Source of the DNA: Cheiracanthium punctorium
Lineage: Eukaryota > Arthropoda > Arachnida > Araneae > Cheiracanthiidae
NCBI GenBank assembly: GCA_038373885.1
Contig: JAWZYV010012511.1
Span: forward strand, 276,501-340,500
Length of the DNA stretch: 64,000 bases
Reading direction: 5' to 3'
Positions within the stretch are counted from its first letter, which is position 1; each line of letters opens with the position of its first letter. Positions 32,976-45,339 of this stretch are shown here, one piece after another. Made by a program: the position numbers and the translations under genes. Below the pieces are notes generated by a model. That model was not told where the DNA came from. It saw only the letters and a list, made by a program, of their open reading frames with translations, and searched no databases.

Positions 32976-33635
32976 CTATTCTTCCGTGAAACTTGGATAA
33001 TGCGAATTTTTTCTCAATTCCTAGAATTTTTTTATTTATCACTTTTTTCTGCGAGAATATATATTGTTCGGAATTTTTAGACATTTCGAATTTTTTTCTC
33101 TGCTCCTTTCTGAGTATTATTATGCTATACTATATTACCTATTTTTCCACTGAAAAGAGGGCAACTCACAACTTAAAAGTTTATTAGATCTATTTTATAC
33201 GCCTTGGAGTACGAGGTAGCCCCAATTTTGTAAAATTTCCCAGGAGCGACCCTAAGGCACGTGACGCCCCCCCCCCTGCAAACGTAAAAAAGGCTCCCCT
33301 TTTATACATTTTCCACGTTTTGAGCTCGATATTGCGCCCCTTCGAAGACAGCGCCCCGATGCGATGCTTACTTTACCGTGTCGGGCCGCTCCTGAAATTT
33401 CCAATAAACTATTAAAAGATCCTTTGAAAAGAAACATATATAATGACACTTATTCACACCTTTTATTAAAATAGACAAGCAATTTTTTATTTTCTGTCTA
33501 CAAACGCATAAAAAAAAAATTCGTCTGTACTACACTGTTCAACATATATCTGTAAATTAACGGAAAAAGGACTGGCAGCAAAGTTTTCCGTTTTCTGGAC
33601 TTGTAAATTTCCGTTTTAGAAAAACTGCGAAATCA
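32976..33635. other. Unclassified, old MITE-like patches
   Basis: 33210-33400 has CCCCCCCCC and GGGCCGCTCC-type patches like other decayed repeats in the window. No gene seen. Confidence 0.4.
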
Positions 33636-33639
33636 AATA

Positions 33640-33730
33640 GGTCGGCAATCGCCAGGATCGAACCCTGAGCCAACGTATCTGGAGACGCTTGCTTTAACCA
33701 CTGGACATCACACGACCGGTTCTGATTGGC
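33640..33730 (-). repeat. tRNA-like sequence (SINE head or tRNA pseudogene)
   Basis: The minus strand has TGTCCAGTGGTTAAAGC, a near A box, and GGTTCGATCC, an exact B box, about 35 bases apart, as in a tRNA. The acceptor stem does not pair well and no 3' tail is clear. A functional tRNA gene is therefore unlikely. Confidence 0.5.
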
Positions 33731-34600
33731 CAAAGGGTGAAGTAAAGATTATTTTAGTTTCCTTGCGGGAGAGTAATTCGTGCGTTTCCTGATTTAAAAT
33801 TCGAGATAAAGTGTTGTCCAGTTATTATCAACATAGTCAAATTATTGGATTAGCAAGAAATTAATTTCGACTTTCACAAATGTATGTAGTTAGTAAAAAC
33901 ATTTACTCTTTAGCTATTTATCATATCGGTTTAGATTTCCAGACAGATTGCTGCAAACACTGAAAATCGGGAAAGAAATACATTGGCTGCTAAAAATCTA
34001 AAAAAATACACCTTGATTTTTCATTCTCAGTTTGAAGTAATATTAATAATAATCACTTAAATTATTTTCTAGCCAGTCCTGTACATTTATGAATGTGATT
34101 TGAAATACTCTTTTTTATGAAAGGGAATTCTTTAAAAAAGTAATTAATTATAGTTTAAATTTTAATTACTCATTATAGTTTAATTTTTAATTACTCATGA
34201 GAATGCGTTTGGTGTCAATATTTTTATCCATCTAAAATGTCCAACGAAAATCCATTTCTCAAAACTACTTACAAACTGAACCAAAAACGGAAATTGACCG
34301 TTTTCACAAGAAATTTCTGAAAGTTGCAATCATTTTTCTTCTTTTAACGGAAAATTGCCAATTGTTGGGGAATGCGGACATTTTCCTGGAAATTAAGGCT
34401 GGAATTATCCTGAATTTTCAGATTATTTTTAACAGTGTACGTATAAATAATCTGAATTAATGTAGCCAAATCCGCGATAACAGTTCGTAGCTTGTGTGGA
34501 GGAGCGTGCTATCAGCTCCTTACAATAGATAAAAATTAAGAATACGTCGAGTGTAACATCCGTTGAATACAAATACCATCTAGTAAAAACTTAACAACAT
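33731..34600. other. Intergenic, no gene seen
   Basis: AT-rich, without recognised domains or repeats. Confidence 0.4.
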
Positions 34601-34601
34601 T

Positions 34602-34844
34602 TTATTCAGACGATAAGTCGAGCATGCAAGCTCTGCACGATGCGGTCAATTTACATCCATCGGTACAATTAACATAGAGTTCTGGTAACAACAACAGCAA
34701 CGCGATAATAATAATAATACTAGTACTGCGAACCATGCGCGGCATGCGTGAACACACTTCCTTTTTTATACTCCCGGACTGCACATCAGCGTTGCCAGAT
34801 TCCTTGGCTCTGCTATCGTGGGAGTAGCCGCTAGCGCTCCTCAC
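34602..34844 (-). CDS. Possible small secreted Cys-containing peptide
   Basis: An 80-residue frame. From an internal Met (34736, MVRSTS) it encodes a strongly hydrophobic stretch IIIIIALLLLL and a plausible cleavage site, then CTDGCKLTASCRACMLDL with four Cys, stop, and AATAAA overlapping the stop. This looks like a signal peptide plus short Cys-rich peptide. However, the hydrophobic run is coded by ATT and TTG microsatellites, and a TATA-like box (34770-34763) is too close to the internal Met to serve it. I do not recognise the family. It may be exon 1 of a larger gene or chance. Confidence 0.3.
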   Translation of the reverse strand: MRSASGYSHDSRAKESGNADVQSGSIKKEVCSRMPRMVRSTSIIIIIALLLLLPELYVNCTDGCKLTASCRACMLDLSSE

Positions 34845-34990
34845 AGGATGCGCGAAGAGATGCGCGGAAGCTTGTTCGATGTGGTGGCCGCTGAAGGATC
34901 AGATTGGTGGTCGGGAACGCACCGATCGCAGGCGCGCCGGCCGCCACACTTGTAAACTCTACGCGTGAGAAGTTAGCTGACGACAGTAGA
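34820..34990. promoter_or_regulatory. CpG-rich block
   Basis: Rich in CpG and GCGC (GGCGCGCCGGCCGCC near 34932) in an AT-rich setting. It lies between the minus-strand peptide frame and plus-strand sequence, so it could be a promoter island. This rests on composition only. Confidence 0.3.
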
Positions 34991-35549
34991 ATTTATTTGG
35001 CTAGCCGTCTGGTCTGTTTGGGTATGTAGTTTTACGTGTGAGGTTCCGCGGTAAATCACACATTTAATTCAAGAGCAACGAAAAAGCGTAAAGAAAAAAA
35101 ATCCCTAAGTGAACATATTGCGTACTTTCTATTTTGAATATTACATGACGGTAGATTTTAAAAGGGGCTTAACGTAGAAAAAGTCTTCAGGTATTTTTTT
35201 TCAGGAAAATGTTAGCAAAATTGCGAAAAATTAATATAAATTATAAAAAAATTTAAGAATATAAAATTCATATTCTGTACATAGGCACTCATATACAGGG
35301 TGGGGGTTTCACTGTGGATGTAGCGAACATTTTTATTGCATACTGAACTCATTAGTTTTATTTTAGTTTTTAGTACTAAAATATTTGAAAGCACAATATG
35401 AACTCTTCCTCTTACACCCCCCCTCCCAAAAAAATCTTAACTGTGACCCTGCCTTTGGGTGTACGGAAAACATTTCTACACAGTATGAAAGTAAAATAAT
35501 ATTATTTAATTATAATAACGAAATTTTAAGCTAACACTACGAAATATAT
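34991..35549. other. Intergenic, no gene seen
   Basis: AT-rich, no domain or repeat end recognised. Confidence 0.4.
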
Positions 35550-36206
35550 ACAGGCCCATTGCCGCCAAATAGTGCTGGTCCGGTATATTTTAAACAGTAC
35601 CACGCCGTTAACTTTTCTGTGCATGTCATAGACACATGGCAGTACGCCGTTACTAGTTATGTACCGGCGCATATGCACTTTTCAGACACTGATACTCCAG
35701 TGACTTCCAGACGATGGCAATCTGCCTTGCTCCCGGTATACGGCACTTTACCAGCACGTGGGTACCCGGCCGTCATTTTGCGGGCAGTTGTGTGTTTGCT
35801 GGGAGGATGCACCCTCGTTTATTCTGTAGGATAATAAGCCAACTAATCACGTTAGCACCCCAAGTAGCAAGACTAATGGGTAAATAATCGGCCAATGATC
35901 GCTTTGATTGGCGTATAACCGTCAATATTCTAATGATGTCGCAGTATCGCCGCGCGGTCTCGCGTTCCGATCTTTAAGTTTCTTCCTCATACACGGTGGC
36001 CGAAAAGATATCGGCGCGACAGCCCGTTCCGATTCGAAACTTTTCTCCCTGGAGCCGTAATGGGCCTAGGGTCGCGCCAACCTGTTTGACGATCTATTAG
36101 CAAATTTCAAGTGCTCGGCAGAGGGCGCTGCTTTGGCAATGGCTCCCTCCTCCCTCTCCTGTCGCGACGCCGGGTAGCTGGTTGACCCTGCAGTGTTTGC
36201 ACGTGG
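35550..36206 (+). promoter_or_regulatory. CpG-rich block ending in a splice donor, possible 5' exon
   Basis: Balanced base composition with many CpG (GCCGCGCGGTCTCGCG near 35955) ends at 36206 in GCACGTG followed by GTAAGTAA, a near-ideal 5' splice site. The only late ATG (about 36136) meets a stop after 12 codons, so the exon would be untranslated. It lies upstream of the host exon at 39634 in the same direction and may be its first exon, but no link can be shown. The open frame 35559-35834 shows no domain. Confidence 0.35.
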
Positions 36207-37298
36207 TAAGTAAATTTTAATTCATAATTATAATAATCATTTATTTGAATTATTTGCTTGTAGTTTTCTTTAGTGTAGGTTACGTTTTTATTTAAGTTTC
36301 ATATGTCGTAATGAAATTCATTTTAGACAGCAGACATGTCTGCTGTGACATGTCTGCTTTGCTTTTAGCGGATTTTGTTGCAGTGCAGTGGTAAAAATTG
36401 ACGTGTTTATATAAAAATATTGTTCTGTTTAAGATTTTTTTCTGTTATTTGTTTTGTTTTTAAAAAAGGACTCCAGTGGATTACGCTATTAAAAATTATC
36501 GCCGATCTTTCTCTTTTTTTCAGCTGCAAATTGATTTTGAACCTTATTATAATTTAATTGCAAATGTGTGACTATTTTAAAATTGTTTCTCAATTCATAT
36601 CTAATATATTTACAAAGTACATGCCTTTTTCCATTTGCTTTTACAAGTTCCTCGATCTTTTAAAACGTGCCAAACTTTGTATGCTAAGCAAAGTAAAGAA
36701 TTTTGTGATTCTTAAATCAATGAGGATTTGCATTGAATTAATTTGCTTTTATTTTGAATGCATTTTATCTAAAATGGGTTGGAAACAGCTTCGATATCAT
36801 CTCTTTTTGGCGCTGTTTTGGATTGGCAACAAAGTATTGTAAATTTTAATTTACTATATTTCTTCCTTTCTTTTTTTTTAACAGTTTGTTATATATTTAG
36901 AGATTTCGATTCTCTCTAGCCTTTCAGTAGATATTTACTTTAAGAGGCTCTACGCTATTCAACCCCCCCCCCCTTTTTTCTGTAAATACAAAGTGCCGTA
37001 AAATGTAAACAGTTTGAGCTGCTGCTGCTGTACCTTACTCTGGAGCATCATAAATTATCATTATTATTATTATTTCATGTATTGAAGTTCAATTTCTTTT
37101 TTAGTGTGTTTTTTTATATTTGGCAACAGTATTTTTACTTATCTTTGAGTTATTAAACGCTCTGCTCTAAACGGCAACACTTCCAGTTTGTTTACTATCG
37201 GTGCGCGTTGTTCCTATCTATTTTGTGGAACTTGTAAACTAGATTATCCTATTATACATTAATTTGGAGGTTAATTTAGTTATAAATAAATAAATAAA
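36207..37298. other. Possible first intron, no gene seen
   Basis: AT-rich. Polypyrimidine-AG sites occur (for example at about 36522), but no exon with an open frame follows. Confidence 0.35.
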
Positions 37299-38290
37299 TG
37301 CTAAAAGCAAGGTCTACGAAGGCTGAAAAGTGTAGATTTTTCGGCACTCGTTGTACTAAAGATAGGGATTTAAACTGTGAATGAGGCTATGCATCACACA
37401 CTGTTACGGCAAGTTCTTCAAAACTGAAGGCTACTAAAATTTTTGATAAGAAAAACCATGCATTGGTTGAAAGGTAATAGAATTATAGGCATAGAAACTC
37501 TAAGCAAGATTTCCTTGTTTCTCTGCTATCTACAATGTTTTGCAACTGAATTCAAATTGACAGAACACTCTGATGAAGGCCTCTGCTCAGTTGGTGAAAA
37601 GTCTGTTACATTCAATTTGCCAAATGTCTGCACGTTGACTTCATAAAGAATGAAATATGAAGTTCAACTATTGGAAGCGTCACAGTTTGCTTCAGAAGAA
37701 AACATGAAAGCACCTGCCAAAGAAATAAGAAGTTTAATAAAGAGTAACACTTGTGGCGTATCTGTAGATGGAACAGCGAAGAGGGTATATGTAGCTAAAT
37801 GGATGTGTATCAGCTATTTTTATAGATGGTAGAGTTTTAGATATCCAAGCTGTGACAAACTATTGTAGAATATGTAAACAATACAACACCAACACCGAAC
37901 ATGTATACGTATGAATTATAAAGGGCTATGGAAGTTCTTGGAGCATTTACAATTTTTGAACGTTCTGTGGTGAAACAACAACTCTAGTACACAGTATATT
38001 ATGGCGATGGGGATTCGAAGGCTTTTATGAAATTAAAAGGCATTAGTAGAAGGAAGTCTGTTACAAAGCTAGAATGCATTGGGCACATCCAAAAGGGAAT
38101 TGGCTCACGACTAAAAATATTTAAAAAGAGTACGGAGGGACTCTGAGAGGGGGGGGGTAGACTAACAAATAAATTAATAAACTCCAAAATTACTATGGAA
38201 TTGTGATCTGCAGTAATGTTGAAGATATGGAAAGCACACAGTCTGCTGTAATATCTGTGTGCTTTTAGAAAAATCCATGTTCCCAGAAAA
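37299..38290 (+). pseudogene. Mutator-like transposase relic
   Basis: Pieces in several frames match the Mutator-like transposase domain of arthropods: KCRFFGTRCTKDRDLNCE at the start, CGVSVDGTAKR near 37755 (first catalytic Asp region), GRVLDIQAVTNYCRICK, YGDGDSKAFMKLKG near 38003, and TKLECIGHIQKGIGSRLK. NYYGIVICSNVEDMES follows near 38190. Many stops and shifts show long decay. The 3' part is interrupted by the TIR element at 38308. Confidence 0.75.
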
Positions 38291-38307
38291 GCCTACATAT
38301 TTTGCAC

Positions 38308-39470
38308 GGTACAGCTTTAGTATGGTCCCTTTGGCGCGATAAAGGATGCCAATATGGTAACCCCGCCGTCGGATGCTCCGGAACGGTAACCCTAACCTCG
38401 GGCGAAAAGTGGATTCTTCCGTGACGTCACGGATGCGCTCGTGTTCGTCCGGCGAATCGCGACCGTTTGTTCCTTTCATGAACTTTTTGAGCCCCGTATA
38501 TCTTAGCCCGCGAGGTTTGAGTGTCGTGATCCGCCATTACAATGTGCTTTATAGTTTTATTTTAACGGCTTTATTTTACATTAAATGTTATTATTATTTA
38601 ATTATTTTTGAAATTTAAAATGGATGTTCAGGTTCATACTAACTATTTATATACAGTTTTGTATGAATAAACATTCTTTTGATAGTACGTTTCAGGTTAA
38701 TATTTTCGTTCTCGATTGTTTATATGCTAAGGGAAGAAGCAACAAATAATTACGTTATTAATATTTTATACAGTGAAATAATTTTAGATATTTTGATTTT
38801 ATTATTTCCATATTGCAATAATTTAGAGATTTTAATCAAGGTATGTGATAAGCACTGTTTGTTTTTATTTGTTATTATTACCTTTGTTTATTTGTTAATG
38901 GTAGGAGCAACAAATAATTCCGTTATTAATATAATATTTGATATTTTGTTTTTATTATTTCAATATTGAAACAATTTAGCGATTTTAATTAAGGTATGAG
39001 ATAAGCATTGTTCGTTATGATTTGAATTAGTTCTTTATTTTGCTTACGTAGTCTTTTGTCAGAATGCTAAAATGTATTTTAATTTTTTTGTCTTTTTTAT
39101 TTGTTATTTTTGTGAGGTATTGCCTTTAGAATATTATTTGTTTGCATTGTTTAATTTAATCTACTAAAAAGAGAAAGGAGGGGCACAGCTCCCCCTCACA
39201 CAAAAAGAAAAGTTATTAAATTTTATTAAACCGAATCTATATGTACATGTAAGCTTGTTATCTGTTTAATTTTTTTTCATAAAAATATTTGAAAGCCATT
39301 AAAATAAATCATAGCAAAATTAATGGCGAAGATCAATTATCTCGGAACCAGCGCCATCCGATCCGCCATATTGTTTACAATTGGCATCGGCAAGGCAAAC
39401 TTGGTTTGGCAACAAGATTTTGTCGCCAAATCAAAAAATCGCCAAAAAGGGACCATACTAAAGCTGTTCC
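38308..39470. mobile_element. TIR element with 8-bp TSD carrying a CpG-rich module
   Basis: Inverted ends GGTACAGCTTTAGTATGGTC (38308) and the inverse at 39470 (GGAACAGCTTTAGTATGG) differ at one base in the first 20 and share further TTTGGCG and GATGCCAAT blocks inside. Perfect duplication TTTTGCAC flanks it (38300-38307, 39471-39478). An 8-bp duplication suggests hAT or a related superfamily. The interior has no transposase. It holds a CpG-rich block at 38350-38550 and two tandem ~169-bp AT-rich repeats (near 38741 and 38910). Confidence 0.78.
38419..38432. promoter_or_regulatory. CRE palindrome
   Basis: CCGTGACGTCACGG, a full cAMP-response-element type palindrome (ATF/CREB), inside a CpG-rich block followed by CCGCCATTACAATG near 38531. 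It resembles a core promoter module. Confidence 0.45.
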
Positions 39471-39633
39471 TTTTGCACTTCATGACAAAAATTTGTTTCA
39501 AAATGCTTGCATGGCATTAAAAGTTTCAATAATGTGCTGTGTACTGTTTTACCAAAATAAACATTCGTAGAACAAAAAAAATTATTCGTAGGTGCCTACA
39601 TTGTAGTAATACTGTTTAATTCTGGTTATTCAG

Positions 39634-39848
39634 GACTTGTCCATTTTCGAGTATAGGTTTATCTTTATTTACTAATGTTTATGAACTACCTGGAATTGAA
39701 AGATTTAATGATGAATTGAAAGATTTAATTGCAAAATCAAGACGTCAATCCTTGCCCCTTTCAAAACTATCTAGGAAAAAGCAAAAAGCTAACAGAAAAT
39801 CAATGTTAGCTAAAAATGAAGCTAATGAGAGTTTAATTGACAAATATG
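39634..39848 (+). CDS. Host gene, penultimate exon (unrecognised protein)
   Basis: Bounded by an acceptor TTATTCAG/G and a strong donor TATG/GTGAGT. The 71 codons are fully open in one frame: GLSLFTNVYELPGIERFNDE, then a basic Lys/Arg-rich stretch (SRRQSLPLSKLSRKKQKANR) and NEANESLIDKY. The exon enters with one base completing a codon and leaves with one base of the next. The last exon at 46114 continues in matching phase. The basic segment may bind nucleic acid or be a nuclear/nucleolar signal. I do not recognise the family. Upstream coding exons must exist but I did not find them. Confidence 0.68.
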
Positions 39849-42800
39849 GTGAGTTTTAAGAATCTAAGGTCAGTAAAAAGAAGTATTGCTTCTGTATCCA
39901 AATCTTTAGGCTGTATTTTCTGAAATACTGTTTTTTTCCTTTATAATAAATGTCATTTTTCAAAATATTTTTAAGATACTCTCTTGAAATTTTGTCAATG
40001 TTATAATCATTTTTAGAAACATAGTATTCATACAAAGTTAGGAATATTTTCATACTTTTAGCAATATTGGAAATTGTTTAGTTCCTAACACTGATAAATA
40101 TATTCCCTGTACTGTATAAAGGTTATTCGAATATTTAGTGGTTTAATATGAATGGTTTAATTTAGTTGAAGTGTTACATATATGCAAATTTTTACCAATT
40201 TTTTGCTTAAAATTGTTTAAATTTTTAAATTTTATGGTTATTCTATTCAAATTTATTTAATTTCATACTACTCTATGCACTGTAACCAAAAAAATGTCTA
40301 AGTATTATTTTGTTTATTTTTTAAAAATATCCACCAAGGTCAACCAAATTTAGGTATCAAAACATCAATTGCTATTTACTACAAAGTTACCCTAAAAACT
40401 ATTAAATTAATAAAGAAATAGAAAATAAGTTAAAATCAAAGGTAAGAAGGGTTTAAACTTGGTGATGCAATAGATATCAGTTTGGCCGGATACCGAATAT
40501 CCGGCCAAACTTTCAGCCGGTTATCCGGCAGCAGTATGTTTTCTTCTTTTTTGTTTTATTTTCACTAGTTTTCTTAAATTGAGCTTTAACTTTTTTCTTT
40601 AAATTTTCTCATTAGTTTCAAATGATTTAATTCAAAAATCAGAAATCCTTTTGGGATTGTTTCCTTGAATTTAGTACCAGTTTTACTATAATTAAAGTTA
40701 TACAAATAACAATGTCATGGATGTTCCCTCAAGAGTTAGGATGAATATATTAAAAGATCAGTTCTTGAAAGAAATACATGCCCATAACTGTTGGAAAATA
40801 AATGTAACAAATTTCCTTACTTTATCAGAATTACAGGGGGAGGGGTATTTTCTCACCAACCAGTAGTGCTGCAGCAAGTATACTATTCTCATAAGAGAGA
40901 CAATTTATGGTGGAAAAAAAAGTAACCGAATTCTTACAAAAAATTGAAAAACAGTGTTTTTGTACAATAATTTCTTCCAGTAGTAATTTACTTCAATCTT
41001 AAAGACAGAAGTATTTAATTTTTCCCCTTTTTCTATACATGATAAAAATACATTCTAAAAAGTATTAAAAACAAAATATTTTCACAAAACTTTTTTTTTT
41101 ATTATTGCAGTTTTTAAACTTTATTCATTTATTATGTTTGTTTATGTTATTTCTCTGTATATAATATCCGGCTACTGCCAATTGCCCAGCATATAGAGAG
41201 TGCGAATTGACGGGGATTGTGTCCCTGGCTGAAGAATGTAATATCACTGGCTTGGGAGATATTAATGAATCCCTGCCATCAGTGATCGATCGAAGATTTT
41301 TTCAGAAGAGTAAAAATACTACTTAACCTTTTTAGAAGGAGTATTTTCCTATCCACAGGAGTAATTAAAACAACGAACAATTATGCTACATTTTCAAATG
41401 CATAATCAAATTGCATTTAACACATAAATCATAAATAATTGATTCATAATCTAGGTACACTGGTAGTGTTAAATGTAAGCTATCGCAGATTTCAGAAAGT
41501 TGACTGTAAATAAAAATCATTTCCAAGGGGAAATCTCGCCGTAATCTCCCATAATAAAACGAACTATAATAATATAAACGAACCTCCATAATAAAACGTT
41601 GTTTTCACTATTGCTCTAGCAACCAAAAGCCCACTCATAGACAGTGTCCGGAAGGGCCAGATAGTTGGTGTGGATATAAGAATGTACTGCATGATGACAA
41701 GCAGCTTTAGAAAAGCACGCCTTAAGAAAAGCAATCTGTAAAATCATGCATTCCGAAATTCTTAAGGATTATTCTAAATTTCTACGGCGTGAAATACGCA
41801 TCTAGAGGCGTTATCGCGATCACTACCTGCTAGGGATACTATTTATCCCCTGCTGGAGAAATGTTAAAATTAGTCTCTGTCCCTACAAGTTCAGCAGTAA
41901 TGCCTAAAGATTTTAATTATTGAGAATAGAAATTCTTCTTTTGCTCACTAGACAAACGAGCAAGTTACAAACATCCCTCCGAAATAGATATACACATACC
42001 TGATACCACTTCTCATTCTGTACCTGGGGTCAGGTTTCAAATTAAGACTGTGAAATGAATGAACAAGCGCTGCTCCGCCGCGCGCCAAATTTAAGGCTAG
42101 ACGTAGAATCGACATAGGCAGGAATATATGTACATAGAAAATCGGGGGCGACTTTTGTTTGAATTTAAGTCACTTCCCAAGCATGTTGGCGACTGCATTT
42201 GTCATCTAATACCGAATATATTACGTGAGTGGAGCATTTTACACCTTCTCTCTTTTTTTCTTTTTCTTTTCACATGTCCCCAACTGGAAAAAATGTTCAA
42301 TTCGCACCCTGCTGGAATATTGGCCGGATGCAGTATGTTTGCCAGATATTCCTTGCATCTCTTGTTTAAACTATAAATATAGTGAGTTTTAAAACTCTTT
42401 ATTAAGTAGAATTGTTTTTTTTTTTTTTTTTTTTCCAGCATTGAAATGTTTTAATGTCATTTCTCAAAATGCGTTTCAGGTATTGATTTGAAATTTTGCC
42501 ATAGTATTTTTATCATTACTAGCTGTGCTATGAACTAGAATCTAATTTTTTATGATCATTGTTTATTCAAAAAAATGAATTTTTATATAAAAATTTTAAT
42601 ATTTGCATAAATATTAGAAATACTGCAAATCTTTTAGTTCATAACACAGATGAACTAAACATGTCATTTATTGTACTGTAAAAAATTAGATATATTTATT
42701 AAAATTTTTGTAACACGAAGTCTGGCATAAATGCAATTTTTTACCAAAATTCACTTAAATCTCTCAATAGTTCAAAATTTAATTTAATCAAAACTGCACT

Positions 42801-43620
42801 TAAAATCTCAGTCTTATACTCCATTTTAATTAAAAATATAGAAATTGTATCAAAATTTTTTGTTTTGTTTTTTCAAAAAAGTGCCTAAGTGCACTCACCT
42901 TTAAAAAAGGTGTTAATTAGTAATTTAGGTTGAAAAAAATCATTCTTAGTATTATCTATGTGTAATAATTAAATCAAGGTTTTAATTTTAACCAATCAAG
43001 ACTGATTTTGACCAGGACACTTAATAAGTCGTCAACAATTCTCAGAAGTGTTAGAAATGGATTTAAGCAGTCTTAACTTTAAGAGTTATTTTTCATTGCA
43101 AAAAGTTTTAATTAATGAGTAATTTAAAGAACAGCGCAGTTCATACCAAACTGACAAGTTGAGGAAGCTCATTAGTAAAAAATGCTTTTACAACACTGTA
43201 AGAATGTTTGAAATTTTAAAATAGACCATGTAATTTTAAAAATATAAACCACTTGCAGATAAAAATATAGTCTATAAATATAAAACAATCAATTCTATAT
43301 AAAATGCTCTAGATTTTTATGAATGGAGAAAATAGCAATTAACAAACTTAACTTTTTGGCCCTGTAGCTTTGAGTATATCTGTTAATTATATGACTGGTG
43401 GATTTGAACAGGCATACCCAGACTATGAGAGCTCATCTGTGGTTGGTCAGAATAAAGAAAAGGCCATGTGAATGAAGAGATGAAATAGGTTTGCTATCCC
43501 CATCTATGTGCATGCAGAATTACTTTTTTTTTTAAGTGAACTAATAACTAATGATAATGCACATAAAGTTAAAAAATTAGTTTAGATTTTATCTTTAAAA
43601 AATGTATTTATTTTTAACAA
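39849..43620 (+). other. Intron of the host gene, first part
   Basis: AT-rich intronic DNA. It contains a hairpin at 40479-40511 (14-bp stem AGTTTGGCCGGATA, loop CCGAA) of the CCGGATA type often seen in degenerate MITEs, with a related ATATCCGGC segment near 41163. No exon found. Confidence 0.45.
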
Positions 43621-43621
43621 A

Positions 43622-44320
43622 CTAGGGGCCAAGGCCCCTAGACTCACTACGCTCGCATTTCGTATGAGGCATTTGGCCCCTAAAAAGACTTATTCGTTAA
43701 AAAGACATAATTTCAACAAACAAAACCCAAACGTTGGATAAGATAGAATGTTACCGAGCTACGCATTGCTTAGTTCTTGCATGTTGCTTGGAACAAAAAT
43801 TTAAACCTCGCACTATTTGTAATTATGTGAAACCCATCGTACGCCTTGCGTATTAGCCAACTATGGAGATTTTTCATCATTTGGTGACTTGCGTATATGT
43901 ATAGTTAATAATTAGCTATAAGAAAACAGTAATTCATATGTTTTCTTTGATAAAATCTACGTAACAGGTAGGATAGCTTGCCACCCATGGCGACTTTTCA
44001 TTATTTGGCGATTGACACATGCTCACAACCTATAATTACTGTTCATTACCGGCATTAAAATAATCTGCATTTTAATTATTTTTCATTTTCAGATATTAGT
44101 TATTCTGTTTTGGAAAAACGAATAATCGCTAATTCTAAACTCCTGTTGTCTAAGCGAACTTACTATTTGAAGATTGTCAACTTTGTGTAACACATTTTGA
44201 GTTACTTATTTCATATACTTTTTAATTTGGCGTAAAATGGATGTAATTCTACTTCATGTTTGACAATTTCACGTGATTATACATAATTGGAATTGCTTTG
44301 TTGCAAAGGAATGAATGATT
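43622..44320 (-). mobile_element. Helitron fragment (3' end preserved)
   Basis: On the minus strand the sequence ends in a GGGGCC-TT-GGCCCC hairpin and CTAG followed by T, as at Helitron 3' termini. The body contains two ~38-bp repeats with CCATGGCGACTTTTCATTA-type sequence and TTTTAATTTGGCGTAAAAT, shared with the Helitron at 61978-63723. The 5' end was not found. Confidence 0.6.
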
Positions 44321-44690
44321 TTATGCCAAATCTGGCACATTTTTTTAAATTTTTTCAGTTTTTATTAATATCTTCTAAAATAATTCGATTTTCGAAATTT
44401 AAATCGCCTTATCAGGTTCTCGGGGTTTTCCGCATTCGGGAACATGTTTCTCGAAATTCAAATCCCCACGGTTTAGAAGATAGGTCAACAAGCTCTGACA
44501 GCGGCCTTTACTTTTTTTTAGAATAGAGAGAAAATATGTTATTTCTCAAACTATTCTGAGTATTTTAAAACAAACCGAAATTAAAAATTCCCACAGTTAC
44601 CTGAGCTATCGTCAAAAACGTGCAAGCATCTGATCCTGCTAACAGAATTTAAAGGGACATTCCGGAACAGCTATGTTTTATTTACATTTA

Positions 44691-45325
44691 CTAGGGGCCA
44701 AGGCCCCTAGACTCGCTACGCTCGCTTTTCGTATCAGGCATTCGGCCCCTAATAAGGCTTATTCATAAAAAAGACAGAATTTCAACAGACAAATCCCAAA
44801 GATTGGATCAGATAGAATGTTACTGAGCTACATGTCGCTTGGTTCTTGCATGTTCATTGGCACTTAAAAATTTAAACTTCACACTACAGTAGACTACTCC
44901 AATATATCACGGTAGATATTTTGTTATTAGGAATCCGTGTTGTACGGATCCTGAGCTATACTCCACCTGGAGTGCGGACTCCGCATATAATCACTGGAAA
45001 AATTATTTGCACTCCTCAGAAACACAATGATATTTAATGTTGCCATTTAAAAGTTATATTAATTAGGAGTTAAAGCGTAATAAAATCAAAACATCTGTTT
45101 GAGCTGTATTTTTAATTATGTAAAACACCTTGCGTATTTGCCACCCATGGCGATTTTTCATTATTTGGCGACTTGCGTATAGTATAGTTAATAATGAGCT
45201 CTAAGAAAACAGTACTTCACGTGTTTTCTTTGATAAAAACTACGGAACAGCTAGGATAGCTTGCCACCCATGGCGACTTTTCATTATTTGGCAATTTACA
45301 CATGCTCACGACCTATAGTTACTGG
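44691..45325 (-). mobile_element. Helitron fragment, second copy
   Basis: Repeats the first ~190 bases of 43622-44320 and the paired GGCGACTTTTCATTATTTGG motif (45150, 45270). CTAG/T end at 44691. It lies in direct orientation about 1.07 kb from the first copy. Confidence 0.6.
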
Positions 45326-45339
45326 CCTGTACACTGGCT

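Noticed and set aside
33640..33730. Functional tRNA gene on the minus strand
   Set aside because: A and B boxes are present, but the acceptor stem does not pair and no terminator-like T run follows in the right place. A SINE head or pseudogene is more likely.
34763..34770. TATA box for the small peptide frame
   Set aside because: It lies only about 30 bases before the internal Met, leaving almost no 5' leader, and no initiator motif is at the expected distance.
24241..35830. Relation between 24240-24420 and 35560-35830 (both with CAGCAAACACACA on one strand)
   Set aside because: Apart from the short shared motif I could not extend the alignment; it may be chance.
35559..35834. 91-codon frame in the CpG-rich block
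   Set aside because: Open by composition; no domain, no splice continuity, and a later splice donor favours an untranslated exon.
39479..39633. Continuation of the Mutator-like transposase after the TIR element
   Set aside because: The translated flank does not show further transposase motifs that I can identify.
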